From: Flavobacteriaceae bacterium
Lineage (GTDB): Bacteria; Bacteroidota; Bacteroidia; Flavobacteriales; Flavobacteriaceae
Direction: 5' to 3'
Assembly (NCBI GenBank): GCA_004762155.1
Contig: SIHP01000007.1
Span: 186,001-250,000, forward strand
DNA length: 64,000 nt
A program made the position numbers and the translations under genes. Within the stretch, counting starts at the first letter, position 1, and every line of letters begins with the position of its first letter. The notes beneath the pieces are model-generated. The model was not told the origin of the DNA, searched no databases, and saw nothing but the letters and a program-made list of their open reading frames with translations. Shown piece by piece: positions 9,001 to 17,799 of this stretch.

Positions 9001-9209
9001 ATAAAAGTGTATTGATCGATTATATGGAAAAACTGCCGTATGTAGATTATTTGCAAAATGTAAAAATGAATGGCGATGCTGCTATTTATAAAATAGAACC
9101 AAGTGATCCTAAATCCATATTAGTATCACATAAAGAACATGCAGTAAGCACTGTATTAACTACTTGTAAAGGAACTAAAGAAATCATAGAACAAACATGT
9201 CAGCTATAA
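6012..9209 (+). CDS. eCIS baseplate J-like protein (Pvc11)
   Basis: This 1065-residue protein belongs to the baseplate J/gp6 family in its expanded eCIS form. The recognisable J-like part is near the C-terminus: 'GSQEETDDNFYRRISERLRH', 'NRAITLWDYENLILQEFPEI' and 'VTLIVVPDTVNKN', followed by a final region ('VQIDLEVQFYEGYDENFYKE', 'FGVQLHKSVLIDYMEKLPYV') of the kind that closes gp6-like wedges. The long N-terminal part (about 800 residues) is mixed alpha/beta and not recognised as a separate domain. With the Pvc12-like protein it forms the wedges that ring the spike. Its last 13 nt overlap the start of the next gene, consistent with coupled translation of the two wedge partners. Confidence 0.92.
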   Translation: MSEIISSILTRSGTGQEQRYITALDPDNFDLHDFTTEDWILFAYNFSEQLKYFSTSNSEEATGNWKNFFKKLTTDEIPYRGTREYDKLKESISEAINQFTKEAELTPHLTLFVCFLQLLEFSKERFNNITKRHLDFYYKEILQVDKKAPIPDQAHVVFEIAKKITEQQIEKETALDAKKDSDGNQLVYETDEEIIVNKTKVGAIKNVFNSTYLNDDEVLIKEIKISASANTADGIAEPLSDEDPYWYPFGYSSEEENRTELQNAVAGFSIASPILALKEGYRKVVLTIIFDTNFGDDTFQANNLIDCIKLYASGAEKWIEPELTYINEVNDDSIDFEKEVRFTFHLGHDVAALTNYNSEILLEKYNTTDPLVRFVFDISKDEGYDFYKFLAENTVKEITINTNVTGVKNAVVENDNGVLKTKKPFNPFTTRPIKGSNFSVNYTETFEKKWTNFNINLQWKNTPDDFTTWYEGYVQKSSYTSIETYATELGKDNSAKQLIVADETHFKAEKRVIHAAGEANEINDVVIDLFTKETIGTGDDQQIIYTANIATENTSNAYGIAKAEAVQLSLKDSFLHDLYPRLYAMAISSEDKTIDLPNEPYIPLIESISVDYIAEETLVLSEATKEENRIQLFHEHPFGQCEENYAIKKYQQEEKNIREIFDTDIIQTFLVPRYCLGGHLFIGLENVVAQQNVSLLIQVLEGSENPLVPSFDENEKINWSILCDNKWKSLEEHTIANNTDNFLKSGIVKFSIPREATNDNTLLPEGYVWLRARMNKSYDAVCKVIDIHAQAVLTTFKNNENEVSHLKDGLPSGTIKKMITRIPQVKSITQPYNAFGGSQEETDDNFYRRISERLRHKNRAITLWDYENLILQEFPEIYKAKCLNHTSATSFSSAGNVTLIVVPDTVNKNVFDMFQPRVSMATLNTITAFINSLNTYWVDALVINPNYEEVQIDLEVQFYEGYDENFYKEQLKTDITKFLSPWAFDDTKEVTFGVQLHKSVLIDYMEKLPYVDYLQNVKMNGDAAIYKIEPSDPKSILVSHKEHAVSTVLTTCKGTKEIIEQTCQL

Positions 9210-11935
9210 ACGAACATATCACCATTCCAAAAAATGTATCTACTAATGATGATTTAGATTTTCATTTTTTAAGAAAAGAAGGCATTTCTTATCTAGAAAA
9301 ATTGGGAGGAAAATTATGGACAGATTTTAATTCGCATGATCCTGGAATTACCATTTTAGAAATGCTATGTTATGCCATTACCGATTTGGGAATGCGCATG
9401 GAAACTCCATTAGAAAACTTATTAGCTTCAAAAGATGCTGATCTTTCTATACAAAAACAGTTTTATAAAGCAGCTGAAATTTTTCCAACGAAACCCGTAA
9501 ACCAATTAGATTATAGAAAACTGTTTATAGATTTAGATGGTGTGAAGAATTGTTGGTTAAGAAAGTATGAAAAAACAGTACATGTAGATTGTAAAAACAA
9601 CAAACTTTCGTATCAAGATTTTGAAGAAATTTCATCAGAATTTAAAAAGGAATTCACTTTAAAAGGACTGTATACTTTATTAGTGGATTTAGAAGAAGGT
9701 TATACAAAGGAAGAAGTATTTGAGGCAATTAAAACAATATATCATGCCAATAGAAATTTGTGTGAGGATTTAGTTAATATTGAAGAAGTAGTTACACAAG
9801 AAATAGCTATTTGTGCAAATATAGAAGTACATCCAGAAGTTGATGAAGAATGGGTATATGCAAATATCATGTATGAAATAGAAAATTATTTATCGCCTTC
9901 ATTACAGTTTTATTCGGTAGCACAATTATTAGAAAAAGGCTATAAAACAGATGCTATTTTTGATGGTCCAATTTTAGAAAACGGATTTATAGATGATGAT
10001 GAATTAAAAGATGCCGAATTAAGAAAAGAAGTACGCTTATCAGATATTATGAAAATCATCATGAATATTGAAGGTGTAAAACTGATCAAAGATATTGCTG
10101 TTGGCTTTTGTAACGATGATTTAGCACAAGATAATAAATGGGTTGTTTGTATTGATGCAGATAAAAAACCGATACTTTGTGAAAAAAGCACGTTCAATTT
10201 TAGCAAAGGTTTTTTACCGCTGAACTTAAATTATACAAGAGCAGCAAGTTATTTAGCAGAAATTAAAGAAGATGCTATAGCTGCACAACAACTTTCAGAG
10301 GAAGATAAAGTGTTATCAATTCCAGAAGGAATTGTATTTGATTCAGAAGAATATACCACCATTCAAAACGATTTTCCAGATACGTACGGAATTGGTCAAG
10401 AAGGATTATCTGTTCACGTAACAGATGAAAGAAGATCAAAAGCAAAGCAATTAAAAGGATATTTAACCTTTTTTGATCAGGTATTGGCAAGTTATTTCAA
10501 ACACTTGTCGCAAGTAAAAACTATGCTTTCTGTAAGTGGAGAAGAAACAAGATCTTACTTTACACAAGCGGTAAAAGACATCAAAGACTTTGATGATTTG
10601 GTAACAGAATATCCAGATTCAAACGAATACGAATTGACCAAATTATTGTTAGATAAGTTTGACAATAATATAGCAAGAAGAAATGATATTCTAGATCATT
10701 TAATCGCCCGTTTTGCCGAGCGATTTGGAGAATATACGTTTATCATGAAAGCCTTATACGGAAGCGCAACAGATGAAATTGTATTGGCAAACAAAGAAGC
10801 TTTTTTAAAAGATTATAAAGTAATTAGTAGCGAAAGAGGAAGTGCTTTTAATTATCATCAACAAGAAAATTCCAATTTATGGAATACCACTAATGTTTCG
10901 GGTTTTCAAAAAAGATTAGCCCGTTTAATGGGAATTACCAATGAAAGAAGAAGACATTTAACACAATCAAATGTCGTGGTTTACGATTTAATTGATAGCA
11001 ATGATGCTACAGTGTATCGTTGGAGAATAAAAAACAATCAAGGAGCAATTGTATTATCGGCAACCGAAAATTACGCAACAGTATCTTTAGCTGTTGAAGA
11101 ATTATATTTTGCAGCATTACAAGTTGTACAAACTTCTGTAAGTGAAATTGAAGCGGCTTTTGAAAGTGCAACAACAGATTTAGATGAATTGCGAATTGGA
11201 TTTATTTCTATTCACAAAACAAATCCATCAAATCCAGATACTCCCATTAAATATTCATTTGATGTCATTAATCCAAAAGAGCCAAAAAGCAGTCCGGATT
11301 ATATTATCGCAAAGCAATATAAGTATTATGAAAAGCCAAAAGATTTAAAAGAAGCGCTTTTAGAGTTAATAGACTTTATGAAAAAAGAGTTTACGGAAGA
11401 AGGAATGTTTTTAGTAGAACATATGTTACTAAGACCAGATGTAAATGTTCAAGAAGAAACAACTCCTTTTTTACCAATTTGTGCAGACGATTGCGAAGAT
11501 TGTGGCACGATTGATCCGTATTCATATAGAGTAAGTATTGTATTACCAGGATTTACCTATCGATTTTCAAATCCAGATTTTAGACGTTATATGGAAGATG
11601 TAATCCGTCAGGAATTACCAGCACATATACTACCAAGAATTTGTTGGGTTGGCGATCGTAAAGGAATTGTAGCAGACGACGCCAATGATCTTTTAGGTTT
11701 TGAGTTGGCATATAAAAAGTATTTAAAAGCAAAAACAAATTTGGCGCAAGAACAACCTAAAGATAATAATGAAACAGAAAATTTAATTTATGCAATGCAT
11801 CAATTAAACACGATTTATCCAGTAGGAAGATTAACAGATTGTAGCGCCGAAGAAGAAGCTTTAGATGGAAGAATTATTCTCGGACAATCGAGTCTTGGAA
11901 ATATAGAGTTTGATAAAGAAGAGGATGAGGTTTAA
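9197..11935 (+). CDS. eCIS baseplate wedge protein, Pvc12/Afp12-like
   Basis: A 912-residue protein overlapping the previous gene. The opening block 'FLRKEGISYLEKLGGKLWTD' followed by 'FNSHDPGITILEMLCYAITD' and 'DLGMRMETPLENLLA' is the hallmark of Pvc12-type baseplate proteins. A central 'RSKAKQLKGYLTFFDQVLAS' and a C-terminal 'MFLVEHMLLRP' block are also typical, and a Cys cluster ('CADDCEDC', about residue 765) precedes the last domain ('FRRYMEDVIRQELPAHILPR'). In PVC and Afp this protein pairs with Pvc11 in the wedge and links to the fibres. A 317-bp gap with repeats follows. Confidence 0.92.
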   Translation: MSAINEHITIPKNVSTNDDLDFHFLRKEGISYLEKLGGKLWTDFNSHDPGITILEMLCYAITDLGMRMETPLENLLASKDADLSIQKQFYKAAEIFPTKPVNQLDYRKLFIDLDGVKNCWLRKYEKTVHVDCKNNKLSYQDFEEISSEFKKEFTLKGLYTLLVDLEEGYTKEEVFEAIKTIYHANRNLCEDLVNIEEVVTQEIAICANIEVHPEVDEEWVYANIMYEIENYLSPSLQFYSVAQLLEKGYKTDAIFDGPILENGFIDDDELKDAELRKEVRLSDIMKIIMNIEGVKLIKDIAVGFCNDDLAQDNKWVVCIDADKKPILCEKSTFNFSKGFLPLNLNYTRAASYLAEIKEDAIAAQQLSEEDKVLSIPEGIVFDSEEYTTIQNDFPDTYGIGQEGLSVHVTDERRSKAKQLKGYLTFFDQVLASYFKHLSQVKTMLSVSGEETRSYFTQAVKDIKDFDDLVTEYPDSNEYELTKLLLDKFDNNIARRNDILDHLIARFAERFGEYTFIMKALYGSATDEIVLANKEAFLKDYKVISSERGSAFNYHQQENSNLWNTTNVSGFQKRLARLMGITNERRRHLTQSNVVVYDLIDSNDATVYRWRIKNNQGAIVLSATENYATVSLAVEELYFAALQVVQTSVSEIEAAFESATTDLDELRIGFISIHKTNPSNPDTPIKYSFDVINPKEPKSSPDYIIAKQYKYYEKPKDLKEALLELIDFMKKEFTEEGMFLVEHMLLRPDVNVQEETTPFLPICADDCEDCGTIDPYSYRVSIVLPGFTYRFSNPDFRRYMEDVIRQELPAHILPRICWVGDRKGIVADDANDLLGFELAYKKYLKAKTNLAQEQPKDNNETENLIYAMHQLNTIYPVGRLTDCSAEEEALDGRIILGQSSLGNIEFDKEEDEV

Positions 11936-11937
11936 TG

Positions 11938-12252
11938 TAACACTTGGAAAATGAAAGAAAATTAAAAGCTTCATTTCACAGCGTAGCATTTGCGATAACG
12001 ATATAAATTTTTATAAGTAATAACATCATAGGAGCACGTCATTCTGAATTTATTTCAGAATCACATTTTATTGAACAGTATCAGTTATGATGAGAACCTG
12101 AAACAAGTTCAGGTTGACGAATCTAAATTATTACAGATAGTGGATAATTACTCAAATTATTAATAAAAAAGATAACTGAGCGAAGTCAAAGTTAAAAGAA
12201 TAAATCATAAAAAATAGAGTGCTTTCACTAGCACAGCCAAAACATAACGGGT
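11938..12252. other. Non-coding gap with palindromic repeats inside the eCIS operon
   Basis: No convincing ORF is present. The stretch contains the palindromic element described at 12037-12119 and, further on, 'AACTGAGCGAAGTCAAAGTT' (about 12174-12193), a decayed single arm of the same family as the repeats at 5081-5270. A promoter for the large downstream gene could lie here, but none is clear. Confidence 0.6.
12037..12119. repeat. REP-like double-hairpin element
   Basis: An 83-bp element opens with CGTCATTCTGA and closes with TTCAGGTTGACG, so its ends (CGTCA/TGACG) are inverted. It contains two small hairpins, TTCTGA/TTCAGAA and AACCTGAA/TTCAGGTT. Dispersed elements with these 'gtcattctga' and 'cctgaa..ttcagg' blocks are frequent between flavobacterial genes. 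It has no coding capacity. Confidence 0.65.
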
Positions 12253-15200
12253 ATGGAAACTAACGTAAAACTAAATGAAATAACTACAGAATACAGCAAG
12301 TTTAATGCAAATCAGGTGTTAACAGAAAAACAATTGAATGCGTTTATTGATTATTTTGATGATCAAGATCGTTTATCAAGAGTTGGGTTAAGTGGTGTTG
12401 GATTGGCTTGTGGTTTTCAAGTAATACCATTATTTAATTCCGATAAAACTGCGGCTATTAGCTTAACTATTTCTCAAGGAACTGCGGTAACTACAGATGG
12501 AGATTATGTTCAGTTTTTCGATTTGATTACTAAAAATAAAGAATCAAAAAAGTTTTCTTTTTATAAAAAGTTTGAAGATGATAATGCTAATTACGATAGG
12601 TTTTTAGATTCTCAAAACAAGCAATTTGATATTTGGGAATTGCATACAACTGCACCAGATGATTCGTATTCCGATTTGGCAAGTTTTTCAGGAATACAAA
12701 ATATGGCTGTGGTTTTGTATTTAGAGCAATTTTCAAAAGAAGATGCATTGTGTAACAAACTTACCTGCGATAATCAAGGGATTGAACAAATTAACACTCT
12801 AAGAGTTTTATTAATAAAAACAGACGATTTAAAATCAACCTTAGCTAAAGACACTATTTATACAGATAACAATTGGTATGAATTAACGGAAGTATTAAAT
12901 CACATAGCAGTTCCAAGAGATATTGTTACCATTAACGAAAATTCAGACGAATCGGATTTTGCTCAATTAAAACAAATTTATCAAAATGTTTTAGAAGACG
13001 GAACTTTAAAAGAAACCATAAAAACCGATTTAAATAACATACTAAAACGCTCAGGAAAAACAGAATTAGGGAATAATTTTGATGTGTTATTTGAAACCAC
13101 AAAAAACAATACATTACAAGATTTTCAATACAGATACGATGCTTTAAAAGATATTGTGGCAACCTATAATGAACTACAAGAATTGTTGTTGCACATCAAT
13201 TTTAATTGTTGTCCAAATATTGGTTCATTTCCAAAACATATTATGTTAGGTAGTTTAAATATAAACGCGTCAGAACATGAATTACGTCATCAGTTTTACG
13301 AAGCATCAATCATTGGTAAATCCAAAGAAAACTGGCAACAATTACAATATTTGTTAGACAGGGTTTTATTACTTGTAAACAATTATATCTTATTAGCTCC
13401 AGATAATGCGGCTAAAATAACACCATCATTATCAATAGCAAAATTAGGTCAGAAAGCAGTTCCTGCGTATTATAATGTTTCCAATAACTTATTAAATAGT
13501 TGGAATTTTAAGAAGACGTTAAACTCAAAACAAACCACAAATTTAAGTTATCATACAACCAATTTGTTGGATCATCCTGCTATAAAAGAGCCGTTAAAAT
13601 ACGGAATAGACGATTTTAATTTTTTTAGAATTGAAGGAATTCACGGAAAAAATTACAGAACGGCTTTAGATGAAGTTCAAAAACTAAGAAATGATTACGG
13701 ATTAAATTTCGATGTTAAAATATTAAAACTATCGCTATATAACGATGCTATCAATCTAAACGAATACGAAAGTATGTTTAGAGATTTACAATTGTCGTTA
13801 TTACTTTGGCAAAAAGATTTAAACTGTACGCTAGCTTTGGCTACAGTATTATTATCCTCTTTTAGTACAGAAGATGTTGGAGGAAATGCTTCTGTAAACA
13901 TAAAAGACGTTACCACTGCTGTAGCTGCAACACCAGATAAAACAGTTGCAAAAGATTATGGATTAACTGCAGATATATATTCAAGTGCTAAATACTCAAA
14001 AGCAAATACGTATTTAGAAGAAATGTATTATTATGCAAATACAACACGCGATGTAGAAGAAAGCATCAGTAAAGAGTCTAAAACAATTGGAGCTGTTTTA
14101 AATGAAATATTAAAAGATAAAAAAGGAGTTTTATCTGCTGAAGAATTAAAAGCTGAATTAGAAAAGCAAATTTTGCCATTAGTAGACACAGATGAATGGA
14201 ATCAGTTTCCATCAATAAAAGATATTGCTATTAGTCAGCCGATAGAAATATTAGCTTATATCTATGATTTTTCTTCAAAAGTACCCACCACTTTGGTAGA
14301 CTTAACAGAAGCAAAAGTAAATGCTTTTAATACTTCTTTGGAAAAAATTTGCGAACTAAATGAAAAATACAAAGCACAATACGATCAGTCTGATATTGCA
14401 GACGAATTAAAAAAAGATATTGGAATACTTATTACACACTTGTCGGCAATTTGCTGCTCAGGAGAAAAATTAGATATTATTGTTGCCGAATTAAATAGTA
14501 GAAAAACAAGCATCTTAACACAGTTACAATTTAAAGAATACATAAAAGAACATCCAGGAGTTCGTCATGTAGCAGGTGTGCCAGAAGGCGGAACTTTTAT
14601 AATGGTGTATTTGGAAGAAAGCGAAACAGGACAATCAGCTTACCAACCAAGTAAAATTTCATTTACATTTTTAGAACAACCAAACATAGACGATCAAGGT
14701 TTAGATGGAGATGAAGGAAGAATAGAATTATGGGATAAATACATAAGTACCAATTTTGCATTCATTCCACAATATGTATTTGGTGTAACGCAAAACCCTA
14801 TAGATGAAGTTGTTTTAATAGGAAAAAATTTACCAGAAACGGTACAAAACTTTGTAACATTTTTAAATAATAAATGGTTGCGATCAGGTGCAGAAGAATT
14901 TATAAAAGCAACTATAGATACTACAGATGAAGTAACGGTAACAATTGAAATCAACAATCAAAAAATAGATAAAGGAGAAAACTTTATCTACTTCCATAAT
15001 CCGGCTATTATAGGAAAAGCTGGAAAAACATATTTTGATGAGAATGAAGAAGTAGCTACACAAATTGTTGGAGGAAATACTGTTGTTGCAGATTTTGCAT
15101 TGCCATATCGTTGTTGTGGAGACGGAACATCAATAAACTATATTATTCCAAAAGAACCTGTGTTTTTAAGTTTGCCAGTTCCAAGTATTTGCTTAAAAGA

Positions 15201-17796
15201 AGATGTTTTGGTAGATCCGTTAGTATTTACAGTAACACCAGAAAATGCAGCAATTAAAGCAGTCGTTCCAGAAGGTATTGATGCTGGCGTTTTTGTTGAT
15301 GAAGTTACTGGAGAAACAAAATTAGATGTTCACCAAATAGATCCAAGTTTATTAGGAACTGTTATTCAGTTTACCGCAAATGAAGAACCAACCAATTGTC
15401 AAATTATTGTATATCCAGCAGTTGATATTAGTGTCAATATAACATCAATTGTTTATAATAATGATAAAAGTAAGGCAAACGTAACGTTTACACTGATTTG
15501 GGGAGATGCTGATTTTGAAAATTCCGATTTAGCAAATCAACTAAAATATACTTGGGATTATACAGATCGAGGTACTTTTATAGAGCAAGCGCCAGATGAT
15601 AATCAGTTTACAAATACCTACACATTACCAATTAACGAAACGAATATTATAACACCAAGATTACAAGTTTCTTTAGGACCATGTGCAAGTGTAATTCCAA
15701 TTGAAGCTATAGAATTTGAAACGTTAGTTCCATCAGAATTAGAAATAGTTTCCATGTTTTGTTTTGATTTTAATAATGAAATTGAAGAAATAGATTTTAT
15801 AAATATCAATGGAGAAATTACCATAGCAGGCGGAGCTATAGATGGTTTGGAAATTCAAGATGGAAAATTAATTATATCGGCACCAGATTTTCAGTCCTTC
15901 AATCAAGAAATTAGTTTTTTAGAAAACGGACAACCAACCAACGCACAAATTATTATTTATCCAATAGTTAATTTAAATGTTACTAGAGAAGTTATTAATT
16001 ATAATGATGATAAAACAGAAGCATTAGTAACTTTTACACTGAATTTGAATAATCTTGGTTTTGAGAATCAGGAGTTAATCAATGAGATTGTATATGAATG
16101 GGATTTCCTAGAAAATGGAAATTTTGTAGCTCAAAACCCAGATGATAATCAATTTACAAATAGGTATACATTACCAATTAATGAAAGTAATACTATAACA
16201 CCAAAATTAAGAGTTTCGCTAGGTGGATGTGTAAACAATATAAATATAACACCTATAGTTTTTGAAACACTAACACCATCTGAATTAGGTATTATAGCTT
16301 CTTTTTGTTTTGATATTAACATTCGTGAAATTGAAGAAATAAATTTCACGAATGTTAATGGAGAAATTACCATATCTGGTGGAGCTATTGATGGATTAGA
16401 AATCCAAGACGAAACATTAATAATTACAGGAGGAGCATTTCAATCTTTTGAACAAAACATTCGTTTTTTAGAAGACGGACAAGAAACCAACGCACAAATT
16501 ACGATTCACGAAGTAAAAGAAATAAGCATTGGAGAAGGTACCACCGATCGTTATTTTTGGCAAGGAACAACCCTGATGTATGAAGCAAATCTTCAATCTA
16601 ATTTGCCACCAAACACAAATACGAACGGAATAAATTATACTTGGGCATCTTCAGATGGACAAACAGGAAGTTCAGAAAACTTTAATCCAATAGTTGAGCT
16701 TTCTCAAACGGGTAATAATAGTTTTGGTATTACACTAACTATTTTAGATGAAAACGGATGTACAGCAGAAGCTACATTTACAAAAGTAATTGCATATCCG
16801 AATTTTGAAATACAACCAACAGGTTTACAATTATGTATAGATGATGAAACTCCAACAACAATCAATGTAATTCCAAATTTGGAAGGAACAACGTTAACTG
16901 GTAACGGAGTGTCATTTGATAGTGTTGCTAATGAATGGCAGTTTATTCCAAGAAATTCAGGTTTAACAACTGCAGGATCTGTAACAATTAATTTAGTAGG
17001 AAATAATGCATCTTTATTCGTGAATTTAGGTAGCGAACCCGTTGCAAGTTTTACAGATGTTTTAGATGAAGAAAACGGAATACTTGTACTTACAAATACT
17101 TCACAAGGAGCAGAATCTGCTGAATGGAATATTACTGATGATAGAGGACAGAAAATTGATTTTGAAGATGATAAAGTAATAACACTAAATCTTAAAGATC
17201 ATGAAACAACTAGCTTTAATGTAGTTTTAGAAGTAATAAATAATTGTGGTAGCGATTCGGAAACAAGAAATATTCCAGTAGTAAGTTGTATTGATGAAAC
17301 GTCTAGCATTATAAATACGGATTATGGCTTTTTAAGCGAATTTCTAGTAGATAATTTCACTAATGAATCACCAGCTTCATTAATTGCATTGGCAAGTGCA
17401 ACAAATAGTTTTTATGAAGATGTACGAAAAGAATTTGAGAGTACTTTAAATGGAAGTAGAAATGCAGAAATATTTTCAGAAGAAGCAGGTGTTAATTCCT
17501 TACCGAATTTATTAAAAGCATCTATAGATCTTATGAAAGCCGATTTAGATATTTCTCTTGTAAAATCGCTTTATATCGCACAAGTAAAAATATTTTTCAA
17601 TAGTATTCACTGTCAAGTTCCAAAAATATGGGAAGGAGGTTTTGGAAGTATTGTTAAAGAGATTATAAACGGATTAGATCTTTCAATACTAGCAGAAAAC
17701 AATAGTTTCAAAGCATTTATGATGAATTATGCTGATGGACTTAATCCACAAGACGAATTAATCAACGACTTTGTTGAAGCATTACTTAAAGCATAA
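12253..17796 (+). CDS. Giant eCIS-associated protein with tandem Ig/PKD-like repeats (fibre or baseplate-extension candidate)
   Basis: An 1847-residue protein placed where Pvc13-type fibre genes usually sit, between the Pvc12-like and tape measure genes. The first ~950 residues are mixed alpha/beta with conserved-looking openings ('YSKFNANQVLTEKQLNAFID', 'LSRVGLSGVGLACGFQV') that suggest attachment to the particle. Residues about 1000-1650 are beta-rich: two successive 182-residue repeats (nt 15411-15956 and 15957-16502) share 'PDDNQFTN.YTLPINE', 'PSEL.I', 'NGEITI.GGAIDGLEIQD' and 'TNAQI', and PKD-like strands ('NYTWASSDGQTGSS', 'CTAEATFT', 'CGSDSETRNIPV') follow. The C-terminal ~160 residues are helical. 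No signal peptide is seen, as expected for a cytoplasmically assembled particle. Host-contacting fibre is the best guess; a structural cage subunit is the alternative. The family is not otherwise recognised. Confidence 0.75.
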   Translation: METNVKLNEITTEYSKFNANQVLTEKQLNAFIDYFDDQDRLSRVGLSGVGLACGFQVIPLFNSDKTAAISLTISQGTAVTTDGDYVQFFDLITKNKESKKFSFYKKFEDDNANYDRFLDSQNKQFDIWELHTTAPDDSYSDLASFSGIQNMAVVLYLEQFSKEDALCNKLTCDNQGIEQINTLRVLLIKTDDLKSTLAKDTIYTDNNWYELTEVLNHIAVPRDIVTINENSDESDFAQLKQIYQNVLEDGTLKETIKTDLNNILKRSGKTELGNNFDVLFETTKNNTLQDFQYRYDALKDIVATYNELQELLLHINFNCCPNIGSFPKHIMLGSLNINASEHELRHQFYEASIIGKSKENWQQLQYLLDRVLLLVNNYILLAPDNAAKITPSLSIAKLGQKAVPAYYNVSNNLLNSWNFKKTLNSKQTTNLSYHTTNLLDHPAIKEPLKYGIDDFNFFRIEGIHGKNYRTALDEVQKLRNDYGLNFDVKILKLSLYNDAINLNEYESMFRDLQLSLLLWQKDLNCTLALATVLLSSFSTEDVGGNASVNIKDVTTAVAATPDKTVAKDYGLTADIYSSAKYSKANTYLEEMYYYANTTRDVEESISKESKTIGAVLNEILKDKKGVLSAEELKAELEKQILPLVDTDEWNQFPSIKDIAISQPIEILAYIYDFSSKVPTTLVDLTEAKVNAFNTSLEKICELNEKYKAQYDQSDIADELKKDIGILITHLSAICCSGEKLDIIVAELNSRKTSILTQLQFKEYIKEHPGVRHVAGVPEGGTFIMVYLEESETGQSAYQPSKISFTFLEQPNIDDQGLDGDEGRIELWDKYISTNFAFIPQYVFGVTQNPIDEVVLIGKNLPETVQNFVTFLNNKWLRSGAEEFIKATIDTTDEVTVTIEINNQKIDKGENFIYFHNPAIIGKAGKTYFDENEEVATQIVGGNTVVADFALPYRCCGDGTSINYIIPKEPVFLSLPVPSICLKEDVLVDPLVFTVTPENAAIKAVVPEGIDAGVFVDEVTGETKLDVHQIDPSLLGTVIQFTANEEPTNCQIIVYPAVDISVNITSIVYNNDKSKANVTFTLIWGDADFENSDLANQLKYTWDYTDRGTFIEQAPDDNQFTNTYTLPINETNIITPRLQVSLGPCASVIPIEAIEFETLVPSELEIVSMFCFDFNNEIEEIDFININGEITIAGGAIDGLEIQDGKLIISAPDFQSFNQEISFLENGQPTNAQIIIYPIVNLNVTREVINYNDDKTEALVTFTLNLNNLGFENQELINEIVYEWDFLENGNFVAQNPDDNQFTNRYTLPINESNTITPKLRVSLGGCVNNINITPIVFETLTPSELGIIASFCFDINIREIEEINFTNVNGEITISGGAIDGLEIQDETLIITGGAFQSFEQNIRFLEDGQETNAQITIHEVKEISIGEGTTDRYFWQGTTLMYEANLQSNLPPNTNTNGINYTWASSDGQTGSSENFNPIVELSQTGNNSFGITLTILDENGCTAEATFTKVIAYPNFEIQPTGLQLCIDDETPTTINVIPNLEGTTLTGNGVSFDSVANEWQFIPRNSGLTTAGSVTINLVGNNASLFVNLGSEPVASFTDVLDEENGILVLTNTSQGAESAEWNITDDRGQKIDFEDDKVITLNLKDHETTSFNVVLEVINNCGSDSETRNIPVVSCIDETSSIINTDYGFLSEFLVDNFTNESPASLIALASATNSFYEDVRKEFESTLNGSRNAEIFSEEAGVNSLPNLLKASIDLMKADLDISLVKSLYIAQVKIFFNSIHCQVPKIWEGGFGSIVKEIINGLDLSILAENNSFKAFMMNYADGLNPQDELINDFVEALLKA
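15411..16502 (+). repeat. In-frame tandem duplication, two 546-bp units
   Basis: Units 15411-15956 and 15957-16502 have exactly the same length (182 codons). Anchors 546 bp apart include the codons for 'PDDNQFTN' (15592 and 16138) and the 'YP' start. The copies are clearly diverged in sequence but gap-free at this scale, so the duplication is not recent yet its length has been kept. Confidence 0.85.
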
Positions 17797-17799
17797 CAT

